Below the pieces are notes generated by a model. The model was not told the origin of the DNA, did not search any database, and was given only the letters and a program-made list of their open reading frames with translations. Position numbers and translations under genes: made by a program. A stretch of 8,222 nucleotides of DNA from Chitinophagaceae bacterium UBA4857. Lineage in GTDB: Bacteria; Bacteroidota; Bacteroidia; Chitinophagales; Chitinophagaceae. The stretch's first letter is position 1; each line of letters begins with the position of its first letter. Of the stretch, positions 1 to 6,446 are shown in pieces. The stretch spans positions 1-8,222 of the forward strand of contig DHEF01000031.1 in the NCBI GenBank assembly GCA_002399735.1, in the 5' to 3' direction.

Positions 1-28
1 CATTCCTTAGCTAAATGACATTGTCAGG

Positions 29-78
29 CAGCCCTTCAACTGTTTAACACTGCTGAGCAGTGGGGCTGTTGTTTTTTT
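29..78 (+). terminator. Intrinsic terminator of a gene left of the window
   Basis: An outer stem CAGCCC (29-34) pairs with GGGCTG (63-68). It encloses a perfect inner hairpin, CACTGC (48-53) with GCAGTG (57-62) around a 3-base loop, stacked directly on the right arm. A run of seven T follows at 72-78. The order stem then T-run makes it a + strand rho-independent terminator. The gene it serves would end before or near the left edge. All three + frames meet a stop within the first 18 bases, so its reading frame cannot be fixed. Confidence 0.75.
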
Positions 79-234
79 AGTTAGATTGTGGTAAAAAGAA
101 AAAGGCATTCGGCTTCTCTCATTTTAGTTTACTCACGTCGCGTTTACTATATAGTTCACATAAAATTTTGTATTTTCATCCTGCATCTAAAAAGTGAGCC
201 TACAATATCAAATTGATAAAGCCCAATAAAAATT

Positions 235-399
235 ATGATTTATACATTAATTCCCATCGGCCTTATTGCTGTATTTGTTATTTACGTTTTGTACCAACTT
301 ATCGTAAAAAAAGATGTGAAGCAGCTTAGAACAGTCTTGCTACCGGGTGTGTTGTTCATCGCTATTTGGGTAGCTATTTATTGGTTCTGGCTAAAATAG
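235..399 (+). CDS. Small two-helix membrane protein, function unknown
   Basis: This is a 54-residue open frame from ATG at 235 to TAG at 397-399. It begins MIYTLIPIGLIAVFVIYVLY, a hydrophobic helix at about residues 3-21. A short charged loop follows (KKDVKQLR, about 25-32), then a second hydrophobic helix (about 33-53) rich in Trp and ending WFWLK. A hairpin in the inner membrane with a basic loop is the natural reading; by the positive-inside rule the loop would face the cytoplasm. No family is recognised. The hydrophobic-charged-hydrophobic pattern and its position before uspA support a real gene, but its size leaves room for chance. No Shine-Dalgarno is visible; the leader is A-rich, as is common in Bacteroidota. 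The stop lies 68 bases before uspA, so co-transcription is possible. Confidence 0.6.
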   Translation: MIYTLIPIGLIAVFVIYVLYQLIVKKDVKQLRTVLLPGVLFIAIWVAIYWFWLK

Positions 400-416
400 T
401 AAATTCTTACTCACGC

Positions 417-447
417 TTATAATTACATAAAATCGGGTGTATATTTA
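417..447 (+). promoter_or_regulatory. Candidate promoter for the universal stress gene
   Basis: TATATTTA at 440-447 matches the Bacteroidota -7 box TAnnTTTG at all fixed positions but the last. A TTA at 417-419 stands 20 bases upstream, where TTG is expected at about 19. The box ends 20 bases before the ATG at 468, which would give a short leader. The match is imperfect and AT-rich sequence produces such words by chance. Confidence 0.3.
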
Positions 448-467
448 CATATACTAAATAAACCGAT

Positions 468-1295
468 ATGCGTACAATTATTGTTGCCACCGATTTTTCG
501 CCAGCCGCCCATAATGCAGTTAATTATGCTACCGATATGGCCCTTGCCCTGCAAGCACAATTAGTGGTATTGCATGTATATCAAATTCCGGTAGCCGTTA
601 CCGATACGCCTTTACTCATGTTATCGGTAGATGAACTGCGTGATGCAGCCGAAGAAAAATTAAAAACCCTGCATACGGGTCTAGTCCATATTACATCCGG
701 CGCATTAAATATAATTACTGTAGCCAGGTTGGGCAATACTATTGATGAACTGGATGAGCTTTCCAGTAATTATCAACCCCTGGCCATTGTATTAGGTTCC
801 ACCGGTATGAGTAATTTTGAAGCCGCACTTTTTGGCAGTACCACTGCACTGGCTGTTAAACACCTTAACTGGCCGGTATTTGCCATACCTGCAGGAAAAG
901 AATATGGTACCGGCATTAAAAAAATTGGCTTTGCATGCGATTTTAATAATGTTAGAGAGACCACTCCTTTTGCCGAAATAAATAACCTGGTAAAAACATT
1001 TGGTGCCAGCCTTCATGTAGTACATATTGAAAAAGAATCAGAAGAAGGTAAAACCAAATTAAAAGAATCAAGTATTCTTAAACTTTGGTTGGAAGAGTCG
1101 CAGCCAAGTTTTGAATTTATTACCCATGACGATATTGAAGACGCCATTAATGAGTTTGCCGAGAACAGCAACCTTGATTTGTTGATAGTAATTCCTAAAA
1201 AACATTCAGGCTTAGCGGCATTGTTTCATAAAAGCAATACCAAACAATTAATATTCCATTCAAGGGTGCCGGTGGTTTGTATGCATGAAGATTAA
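468..1295 (+). CDS. Tandem-domain universal stress protein (UspA family)
   Basis: This 275-residue protein has two Usp folds in tandem, a common Bacteroidota form. Domain 1 (about 1-142) opens with the usual first strand MRTIIVATDFS. It carries a complete ATP-binding signature G-2x-G-9x-G-S: Gly110, Gly113, Gly123 and Ser124. Domain 2 (about 150-273) opens IKKIGFACDF and ends RVPVVCMHED, the normal closing strand. At the equivalent place it has IPKKHSGLAALFHKSNTKQ (about 242-260), which lacks the glycine spacing, so only the first domain is likely to bind ATP. There is no signal peptide, so it should be cytoplasmic. Family members help cells survive starvation and other stress, but the particular role of this paralogue is not readable. 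The lipoprotein gene starts 50 bases downstream on the same strand, and the two may share a transcript. Confidence 0.93.
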   Translation: MRTIIVATDFSPAAHNAVNYATDMALALQAQLVVLHVYQIPVAVTDTPLLMLSVDELRDAAEEKLKTLHTGLVHITSGALNIITVARLGNTIDELDELSSNYQPLAIVLGSTGMSNFEAALFGSTTALAVKHLNWPVFAIPAGKEYGTGIKKIGFACDFNNVRETTPFAEINNLVKTFGASLHVVHIEKESEEGKTKLKESSILKLWLEESQPSFEFITHDDIEDAINEFAENSNLDLLIVIPKKHSGLAALFHKSNTKQLIFHSRVPVVCMHED

Positions 1296-1345
1296 GTTTA
1301 ACACCCACTACTTATTTTCTTTTAAAACCCGACCAAAACATTTAC

Positions 1346-1828
1346 ATGAAAAAAATAATCCCGCTGGTATTGTGCTTTTTTATGCTGGCTTCTTGTAACA
1401 ATGAGCAACCCTCTGCACCTGCCGAAACCATAGCACCAAAAACCTATGACTGGCTGTTAGGTGAATGGCAAAGAACAAATGACAGCGAGGGCAAACAGAC
1501 TTTTGAAAACTGGATCAGGTTAAATGACTCTACCTATACCTCCCATGGTTTTACTATGAAAGCTGCTGATACTGTTTGGCAGGAGTTTGCTACTTTATCA
1601 CCGATTAATAGCGACTGGTTTTTCCGGGTGAAAATGAATAAAAGCGACAGCAACTCGACCGATTTTAAATTAATTGAAATGGGCGAAGATTTTTTCATCT
1701 GCGAAAACCAACAGAACGATTTTCCTAAACTAATCAAGTACAAAAAAAGCGGCAACAATATTTTAGCCGAAATTTCGGCAGATACGACGAAGGTTGATTT
1801 TGTGTTTGAGAAAAAGACAAATAATTAA
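1346..1828 (+). CDS. Small lipoprotein, DUF6265-like
   Basis: This 160-residue protein has a lipoprotein signal peptide: MKK, a hydrophobic stretch at residues 4-13, then the lipobox LASC with Cys17 as the lipidated residue. The mature start CNNEQ has no Asp at +2. In Bacteroidota, surface export is favoured by acidic residues just after the Cys; only one Glu is seen near, so surface placement is uncertain. The mature part begins with a proline-rich linker (about 21-31), then WLLGEW (36-41), FENWIRLND (53-61), and NDFPKLIKY (124-132). The WxxGxW start, the E-x-W element and the DFP-x-x-I-x-Y segment recall the DUF6265 family, which has no known function and is expected to be a small beta-structure. 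The family assignment is from memory of the motifs. The gene follows uspA by 50 bases with no clear promoter or terminator between. Confidence 0.85.
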   Translation: MKKIIPLVLCFFMLASCNNEQPSAPAETIAPKTYDWLLGEWQRTNDSEGKQTFENWIRLNDSTYTSHGFTMKAADTVWQEFATLSPINSDWFFRVKMNKSDSNSTDFKLIEMGEDFFICENQQNDFPKLIKYKKSGNNILAEISADTTKVDFVFEKKTNN

Positions 1829-1871
1829 AATTTTTCATAGCGTATCTTTCCTCCATGAAATAGCTTTATAG

Positions 1872-1898
1872 GAAGCTTAAATGTATACATACAGCTTC
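1872..1898. repeat. Imperfect palindrome between lipoprotein and ligase genes
   Basis: GAAGCT (1872-1877) and AGCTTC (1893-1898) are inverted copies. They flank a perfect 10-base palindrome, ATGTATACAT (1881-1890), offset by one base from the centre. It lies 44 bases after the lipoprotein stop and about 100 bases before the ligase. It could be a weak terminator stem, but the following sequence (GTTTGT) is not a T-run. It could also be an operator for a dimeric regulator of the ligase gene. The sequence does not decide between these. Confidence 0.35.
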
Positions 1899-1983
1899 GT
1901 TTGTAACCGGTAAGCGCTCAAGCAGTACCTGGGTTTTCAGGTCTATATTCTCCTTGATGTAAATCTAGAAATCCTGAAAACTG

Positions 1984-1991
1984 TACTTTTG
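1984..1991 (+). promoter_or_regulatory. -7 promoter box abutting the ligase start codon
   Basis: TACTTTTG matches the Bacteroidota -7 consensus TAnnTTTG at every fixed position and ends only four bases before the ATG at 1996. Transcription normally begins a few bases past this box, which puts the start at or next to the A of the ATG, implying a leaderless or nearly leaderless mRNA. No TTG occurs at the ideal 19-base spacing; the nearest is at 1954-1956, 27 bases away. Confidence 0.5.
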
Positions 1992-1995
1992 CAAC

Positions 1996-3429
1996 ATGAA
2001 CAAGTTTCCGGTATATGAGGTATTGCAACATACGGCGGCAACATGGCCAGAGCAAGCTGCAGTACATGATGAAAGTGGTACTATTAGTTTTTCTGAGCTA
2101 TTAAAAAATGCCGATCATTTACGAATACAATTAATTCAAGCCGGTATTCAACCCGGCATGGCGGTTGGATTAAAAGCGAAAAATAGTCGCCATTTTATTG
2201 CCGGACTTTTTGCTATTGCCGGCACCGGCGCTGTTGCATTACCCATCTATCACCAGTTAAAAGATGTAGAGATTGACCAGCTAATACAACAAACCGGTTT
2301 ACATGCATGGATTGATGACAACAGCGGCACACAATATAAAACCGATAAGTTATCTGTTATTACTCCCGCCTTTTCACTCGGGTTTTCAAATAATTTATTT
2401 ACCGAACCTTTTGCACCCTTTGTTCATTTGCCGGCTTTTGTACGTTTTACTTCGGGCACTACCGGTGTATCAAAAGGAGTAATTATTTCACATCAATCGG
2501 TAATAGATAGAATTGATGCGGCAAATAATGGTTTACAGTTAGGACCCGGCGATACGGTTGTATGGATTTTACCCATGGCGTATCACTTTGTTGTTTCTAT
2601 TGTGTTGTATGTAAAATACGGCGCAGCCATTGCCGTAGTGAAAGATTTTCTCGCAAAAAATATTATTGATATTACCAATAAGCATAAAGGCACTTTATTA
2701 TACTCATCACCCGTACAGGTGCGTTTGTTGGCTAATGACAATAGCGCCGTTATGATGCCATCATTGAAAAAAGTAATTTCAACATCGGCTGGTATTTCGC
2801 CGGATATATGTGTGGCATTTAAAGAACGTTTTGGCGTTGCGGTAAGCCAAGCTTACGGCATTATTGAAATTGGTTTACCTATGTTAAACTTTTTTCAATC
2901 GGATGAACATCCGGAGGCTGTGGGCTATGCCGTACCGGGTTATGAGATTGCCATTCTTGACGAAAACAATCAACCGCTTACCGATGGTGAAATCGGTCAT
3001 TTAGGGATTAAAGGACCAGGTATGTTTGATGCTTATTTACACCCACAACGTTTACGTGAAGAGGTGTTGGTAAATGGTTATTTTCTTACGGCCGATTATG
3101 CAACAAAATCTACCGATGGTTTAATAAAAATTGAAGGCCGTGCAAAATCGGTGATTAATATATCGGGTATAAAAGTTTTTCCTGAGGAGGTTGAAGCGGT
3201 ACTGGAAAATTATCAAGGCATAAAACAAGCAAGGGTTAGCAGCGAGCCCCACCGTTTATTAGGACAAATTATTGTGGCAGAAATAATAGTAGAAAGTCAT
3301 GTTGCCATTGATATTGAAGCAGTGATTTATTACTGTCGTCAAAACTTATCCAACTTTAAAGCGCCGCAAAAAATTACGGTGGTAACTAGTTTACCGCTTA
3401 CTAAAACGGGTAAGTTACAAAGGGGCTGA
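1996..3429 (+). CDS. AMP-forming acyl/aryl-CoA ligase (ANL superfamily)
   Basis: This 477-residue adenylate-forming enzyme activates a carboxylic acid with ATP to an acyl-AMP, then usually transfers it to CoA or a carrier-protein thiol. The core motifs are intact. They are the phosphate-binding loop FTSGTTGVSKG (151-161), YGIIE (287-291) for adenine/Mg binding, TAD with Asp367 for the ribose, the hinge and A8 region starting GRAKSVINISGIKVFPEEVE (381-400), and the C-terminal catalytic Lys473 in TKTGK. There is no signal peptide, so it is cytoplasmic. The segment ILPMAYHFVVSIVLY (191-205) stands where most acyl-CoA synthetases have their substrate-gating LPLFH-type motif. Its substrate cannot be named: fatty, aryl or polyketide starter acids are all possible. 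The protein stops four residues after Lys473, shorter than most relatives, which usually run on for several more. It stands alone, with its own -7 box, and faces the gld genes convergently. Confidence 0.9.
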   Translation: MNKFPVYEVLQHTAATWPEQAAVHDESGTISFSELLKNADHLRIQLIQAGIQPGMAVGLKAKNSRHFIAGLFAIAGTGAVALPIYHQLKDVEIDQLIQQTGLHAWIDDNSGTQYKTDKLSVITPAFSLGFSNNLFTEPFAPFVHLPAFVRFTSGTTGVSKGVIISHQSVIDRIDAANNGLQLGPGDTVVWILPMAYHFVVSIVLYVKYGAAIAVVKDFLAKNIIDITNKHKGTLLYSSPVQVRLLANDNSAVMMPSLKKVISTSAGISPDICVAFKERFGVAVSQAYGIIEIGLPMLNFFQSDEHPEAVGYAVPGYEIAILDENNQPLTDGEIGHLGIKGPGMFDAYLHPQRLREEVLVNGYFLTADYATKSTDGLIKIEGRAKSVINISGIKVFPEEVEAVLENYQGIKQARVSSEPHRLLGQIIVAEIIVESHVAIDIEAVIYYCRQNLSNFKAPQKITVVTSLPLTKTGKLQRG

Positions 3430-3434
3430 AAACA

Positions 3435-3447
3435 AAATGCTTAATGC
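3435..3447 (+). repeat. 13-base word AAATGCTTAATGC, copy 1
   Basis: AAATGCTTAATGC begins six bases after the ligase stop codon and recurs exactly at 3695-3707 in the same gene-free stretch. The second copy is followed at once by a partial repeat (CTAATGC). This looks like remains of an intergenic repeat rather than anything coding. Confidence 0.5.
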
Positions 3448-3508
3448 AAAAAGCACGAAGAGTTACAAGTTTATCAATTTTATTTTGCCAACTTTTGTTC
3501 CCTGATTG

Positions 3509-3538
3509 AAGCCCCCAACCCCTCAGAAGGAGGGGCTT
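3509..3538 (+). terminator. G/C-rich hairpin downstream of the ligase
   Basis: CCCCTC (3519-3524) pairs with GAGGGG (3530-3535) around a 5-base loop. An alternative outer pairing is AAGCCCC (3509-3515) with GGGGCTT (3532-3538). It lies 80-110 bases after the ligase stop. The sequence beyond is T-rich (TCTTTTCTTT, then TTTTTATTTTTG) but has no T-run directly against the stem, so it is a weak or processing-type 3' end rather than a textbook terminator. A related element lies in the opposite orientation right behind gldG. Confidence 0.45.
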
Positions 3539-3694
3539 AAGTACGAGTCTTTTCTTTAATACTTTTTATTTTTGTTGTCAACAGAAGGAATTCTAATTAT
3601 CGTCCCTTGTTTTTAACCCCGAGTTGGCTTGAGGGTATACTACGGGGCGACACTCCGTTCAACTTTCTGTTCGCTAATCAGCAGGCTTAACGCC

Positions 3695-3707
3695 AAATGC
3701 TTAATGC
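3695..3707 (+). repeat. 13-base word AAATGCTTAATGC, copy 2
   Basis: This is an exact copy of the word at 3435-3447, followed directly by CTAATGC, so it forms part of a short degenerate TTAATGC/CTAATGC tandem. Confidence 0.5.
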
Positions 3708-3742
3708 CTAATGCGGTAACCTGTAATTACAAAGTACACTTG

Positions 3743-3838
3743 CACAATGCCCAATAGAATTACTACAGTACAAGTGTGCGACGCAACTAAAGCTCAATTA
3801 AGGTTGGGACGCTGATAACAAAAAAATAATTCCAGTAT
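3743..3838 (-). repeat. Dispersed intergenic repeat, copy A
   Basis: This copy aligns with 6447-6541 in three blocks. Block 1 is CACAATGCCCAATAG plus ATTAC, with one mismatch between. Block 2 is an exact 19-base core, GTACAAGTGTGCGACGCAA (3768-3786). Block 3 is GCTGATAACAAAAAAA (15 of 16 identical), then a similar ATTCCAGTAT. The spacers between blocks differ in sequence but nearly agree in length (4 against 5, and 24 against 23). The core contains the small palindrome TGCG-A-CGCA. Read on the - strand, it lies about 35 bases behind the gldG stop and begins with a T7 run. No terminal inverted repeats or open frame are seen. Confidence 0.75.
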
Positions 3839-3851
3839 TTGCTAAGGCTAA

Positions 3852-3867
3852 AGCTCCTTTGGGAGTT
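3852..3867 (-). terminator. Hairpin directly after gldG
   Basis: On the + strand, CTCC (3854-3857) pairs with GGAG (3862-3865) around TTTG, extended by a G-T wobble and an A-T pair to six pairs. Read on the - strand it starts within about ten bases of the gldG stop. The T7 run of repeat copy A (3820-3826) follows about 25 bases later, too far for a classical terminator. The surrounding bases (AACCCCAACTCCC-AAAGGAG-CTTTAG on the - strand) resemble the hairpin at 3509-3538 behind the ligase. Confidence 0.4.
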
Positions 3868-3873
3868 GGGGTT

Positions 3874-5598
3874 CTATGCTGCGTACTTTCTTTTGCGTAC
3901 GTACTGATAAATAAATGCTGCTAATACCACCAACAAAACCGGTACCACAATATTTACAAACTGCCAGGTTGATTTTTGTTTGTTTACTTTAACAGGGTCT
4001 AATAACCGTAAGGTGTAACTTTTTGCACGGGTTTCTAAAATGCCCGAAGGGTTTAATAAATACTCCAACACATTGTTATAAAAAGTTTTGTTGGCATAAG
4101 TATATCCGGTAAACAAATTAGTACCCATTGGTAGTGGTCCGTTCATTTGGCTATATTGGTTCATAGCCACATCACCATCAGCAACCACAACCATTTGTGT
4201 AGGCTCGTCGCTGCTTTCTTTGTATGGTACGTTTAAACTACGCAGGCTATCTTGTATGGCTCTTGACGTACGATTCTTAAATGCGGAGTTGAACTTACCT
4301 TCTAGCAAAACGGCTACGGCTGTATCTTTTACGGTGAAGGATTTTATGTCCGGCGCAATTTGCATAAAATCGAAATTAATAATGGCCGGTGCCGGCAATA
4401 CTCTTGCGTTGGAAGAAGAGCGAAGTAAAAATGTTTTTTTAATTCCCGGAGTTACAATAGTATCCAAAGTATTCGGGAACATGGTTCTTACACCATCTAA
4501 GTTTTTACTAATAGGGTGATCGGTGCCGTTTACAATGGGAAAGAATGGCCAATCAACCAATCGTTTTTGTTGCCCTGCACCCTGCTCGCCGGTTACTTGT
4601 GGTAACTTATCGGACTGCATATCCTGCAACAAGTTTTGGTTAAGCCTTACACCATACTTGAAAAACATATCCTCCAGGTTAAGGCCTCTGTCATATGCTG
4701 TAAAACCGCCTGATTTATATAAGCTATCAAACTCAGCGTACATGTTGTCAATCATCCAGAAGACTTTTCCGCCACGCATCAGGTATTGGTCAATTTTCAA
4801 CTTATCCTCATCGTTAAAAGGTTGTGTAGGTTTTAGTATAACCAATAAATTTATAAACGATGGAATGAATGGTGCTGTTTTAAGGTTTATTGTATCAAAG
4901 CCATATTGCATGGCTAATGTTCTAACAGCATCATCAACATTGTAACCCCAGCCTTCGCCATGACCTAAAGCATAACCAACTATTGGTTTTTCTTTTGCTG
5001 TAATTTTTTCAATAGCGCTGCCAAACTTATATTCTAATGTAGCTTCTACATCGTTATACAAGGCCGCCATTTCTTCGGTTTGTGTGCCGTATGAGCGCAT
5101 GCCTTCCAACAGGTTAACACCAATAGCTGTATCTGCATAATGAATCACTGCTCCCGGCAATACCAGTTTCTGTTTCATCTCGTCGCCTACTTTTCCGGGA
5201 GCCTGTAATGTATAAGGGTTAATATTGTAGAAGTAAGCAATGGAATCTAAAACATACGCTGCGGTGGAGTCGTCTAAATTTTTTAAAGGGTCGATAAAGT
5301 TGATGGTGATGTTGCGTTGGTTTACTTCTTTATACTCCTGTAAAAACTCACGGGTACTGTTGGCCAGTTTTCTAAACCCTGCCGGAAATTCGCCTTCTAA
5401 AAAAACATCAATGGTAACAGGCGCATCTAAAGATCTTAATAAGTTTTTGGTTGCATCGCTAAGTGTGTAACGTTTTTCCTGCGTAAGATCTATACGGGTA
5501 TGTACAAGTGAAGCCAGTAAGTTTACACCTACAATTACTGCCAGTAAAATAATCCACCAATATTTTGTTGCTGTTAGCTTTTGTAACAGTTTGTTCAT
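3874..5598 (-). CDS. gldG: Gliding-motility ABC transporter auxiliary protein GldG
   Basis: This 574-residue protein is anchored in the inner membrane at both ends. A helix at about 13-32 follows a short basic N-terminus, and a second at about 548-567 is followed by the basic tail VRKRKYAA. The large middle part lies outside the cytoplasm. After the first helix comes RIDLTQEKRYTLSDAT (35-50), a strongly conserved GldG start. Further on are GHGE (212-215) and DQYLMRGGKVFWMID (270-284), typical of the ABC-transporter auxiliary domain (PF09822 type). Its length is normal for the family. GldG works with the permease GldF and the ATPase GldA, and in Flavobacterium johnsoniae this transporter is needed for gliding. 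The cargo is not established, and some gliding species lack it. The start lies one base after the gldF stop (TAG-T-ATG), so translation is probably coupled. gldA is not in the window. Confidence 0.93.
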   Translation of the reverse strand: MNKLLQKLTATKYWWIILLAVIVGVNLLASLVHTRIDLTQEKRYTLSDATKNLLRSLDAPVTIDVFLEGEFPAGFRKLANSTREFLQEYKEVNQRNITINFIDPLKNLDDSTAAYVLDSIAYFYNINPYTLQAPGKVGDEMKQKLVLPGAVIHYADTAIGVNLLEGMRSYGTQTEEMAALYNDVEATLEYKFGSAIEKITAKEKPIVGYALGHGEGWGYNVDDAVRTLAMQYGFDTINLKTAPFIPSFINLLVILKPTQPFNDEDKLKIDQYLMRGGKVFWMIDNMYAEFDSLYKSGGFTAYDRGLNLEDMFFKYGVRLNQNLLQDMQSDKLPQVTGEQGAGQQKRLVDWPFFPIVNGTDHPISKNLDGVRTMFPNTLDTIVTPGIKKTFLLRSSSNARVLPAPAIINFDFMQIAPDIKSFTVKDTAVAVLLEGKFNSAFKNRTSRAIQDSLRSLNVPYKESSDEPTQMVVVADGDVAMNQYSQMNGPLPMGTNLFTGYTYANKTFYNNVLEYLLNPSGILETRAKSYTLRLLDPVKVNKQKSTWQFVNIVVPVLLVVLAAFIYQYVRKRKYAA

Positions 5599-5599
5599 A

Positions 5600-6319
5600 C
5601 TATCGCTTTAATAAGTTCCGGTTAGTAACGGTGAGAAAAAGAAAAATAAGACTTAAGAAATATACCAGATCGCGGCTGTCTACCACACCACGGCTAATGC
5701 TTTTGTAATGTGCGTCAATACCTATTAGTTCTACATAATAATCGGCCCCGCCGGTTAAACCTACCAATTTGCTTATGGCATTAAAACCATAGTACAACAA
5801 GGCACAGGCAATAAGGCTACCGATAAATGCTACTACAGCATTGTTTGTAAAACTGCTGGCACAAATACCAATGGCGGTAAATACGGCAGCTAAAAAAAAT
5901 AAACCAATATATGAGCCTGCGGTGGCGCCGGTATCAATACCACTGTTGGATGATAAGGCCTGTACAGAAAAAATATAAACCAATGTTGGTATTAAAGCTA
6001 TAACCACTACAGTTAAACTACCCAGGTATTTACCGGTTACTATTTGTGTGCGGGTAAGGGGTTGTGTTTGTAATACTTCAAATGTGCCGCTTTTAAACTC
6101 ATCGGAAAAGCTGCGCATGGTAATGGCGGGAATTAACAATAACAATACCCAAGGCGCCAGTTCGAAAAAACGATCCAGCGAGGCATAACCAAAGTCTAAT
6201 ATATTGCCCTCGAAGACAAATAACATTAAACCGTTTACCAATAAAAAAACAATGATGGCTATGTAACCGGTAAGGCTACTAAAAAACTGTCGTAGTTCTT
6301 TTTTACAAATGGATATCAT
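5600..6319 (-). CDS. gldF: Gliding-motility ABC transporter permease GldF
   Basis: This is a 239-residue ABC-2 type permease with six predicted helices, at about 17-36, 54-69, 98-119, 135-155, 159-179 and 216-232. The cytoplasmic stretch between helices 2 and 3, MRSFSDEFKSGTFEVLQTQP (68-87), is the characteristic coupling segment that contacts the ATPase in this family. It would pair with GldA (absent here) and GldG. Its length fits GldF, and the adjacent gldG separates it from other ABC-2 permeases. The ATG at 6319 gives the expected short amphipathic start MISICKKELRQFF. No Shine-Dalgarno is evident. The gene is 284 bases downstream of fabF, with a repeat and a probable terminator between them, so gldFG is probably a separate two-gene operon. 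Confidence 0.92.
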   Translation of the reverse strand: MISICKKELRQFFSSLTGYIAIIVFLLVNGLMLFVFEGNILDFGYASLDRFFELAPWVLLLLIPAITMRSFSDEFKSGTFEVLQTQPLTRTQIVTGKYLGSLTVVVIALIPTLVYIFSVQALSSNSGIDTGATAGSYIGLFFLAAVFTAIGICASSFTNNAVVAFIGSLIACALLYYGFNAISKLVGLTGGADYYVELIGIDAHYKSISRGVVDSRDLVYFLSLIFLFLTVTNRNLLKR

Positions 6320-6370
6320 AAATAAGGCTCAAGATACGATTTATCGCTATATGAGGTAATGGTTAACGCA

Positions 6371-6400
6371 GAAAGCTAAAGCAATTTGACAATTAGCCGA
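6371..6400 (-). promoter_or_regulatory. Candidate promoter for gldFG
   Basis: Read on the - strand, TAGCTTTC (6378-6371) matches the -7 consensus TAnnTTTG except at the last base. TCG (6400-6398) stands exactly 19 bases upstream where TTG is expected. A start near 6364 would give a leader of about 45 bases. The match is suggestive only, and part of it lies inside the short tandem repeat at 6384-6414. Confidence 0.3.
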
Positions 6401-6414
6401 TTTGATAATTTGCC
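6384..6414. repeat. Two-unit tandem repeat upstream of gldF
   Basis: ATTTGACAATTAGCC (6384-6398) and ATTTGATAATTTGCC (6400-6414) agree at 13 of 15 positions with a period of 16 bases. It sits across the candidate -33 region of gldF. It may be a simple degenerate AT-rich repeat or a pair of protein-binding sites; nothing in the sequence decides. Confidence 0.45.
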
Positions 6415-6446
6415 AATGAGGACTTTTGGATAAAATAGGAAACCAA

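Larger units (their letters stand above)
3430..3873. other. 444-base gene-free stretch between convergent genes
   Basis: I see no credible gene here on either strand. It holds, from the left: the 13-base word AAATGCTTAATGC (repeated at 3695-3707), the G/C-rich hairpin at 3509-3538, T-rich sequence at 3548-3578, a weak CCCCG (3617-3621)/CGGGG (3643-3647) inverted pair with a 21-base loop, an ACACTTG (3736-3742)/CAAGTGT (3771-3777) inverted pair, copy A of the dispersed repeat (3743-3838), and a hairpin just after the gldG stop (3852-3867). It is both the 3' end of two convergent transcripts and a collecting place for repeats. Confidence 0.7.

Noticed and set aside
1..18. End of an upstream + strand gene, reading HSLAK then TGA at 16-18
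   Set aside because: All three + frames reach a stop within 18 bases, so no frame can be preferred. Only the terminator after it supports an upstream gene.
171..178. TATTTTCA as a -7 box for the 54-residue membrane protein
   Set aside because: Two of the six fixed consensus positions differ and no TTG stands 19 bases upstream. It also lies 57 bases before the ATG.
773..1025. Overlapping - strand open frames of 63 and 77 residues
   Set aside because: They lie antisense to the universal stress gene in the region of its conserved motifs. No recognisable protein features are present.
1534..1758. A 74-residue - strand open frame
   Set aside because: It is antisense to the lipoprotein gene, whose lipobox and tryptophan motifs show that the + strand is the coding one.
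1927..1942. ACCTG/CAGGT hairpin upstream of the ligase
   Set aside because: A five-pair stem with a six-base loop and no adjoining signal is too weak to call.
3617..3647. CCCCG/CGGGG inverted pair as a terminator
   Set aside because: Only five pairs with a 21-base loop and no T-run on either side; such pairs are expected by chance.
3743..3838. Repeat copies as part of a CRISPR array or an insertion sequence
   Set aside because: The two copies are 2.7 kb apart with genes between, without regular spacers. There are no terminal inverted repeats, target duplications or transposase frame.
4220..5470. Open frames on the + strand at 4220-4519, 4523-4945 and 5240-5470
   Set aside because: They lie antisense inside gldG, which has clear family motifs over its whole length. 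Their translations show no domain or start signal.
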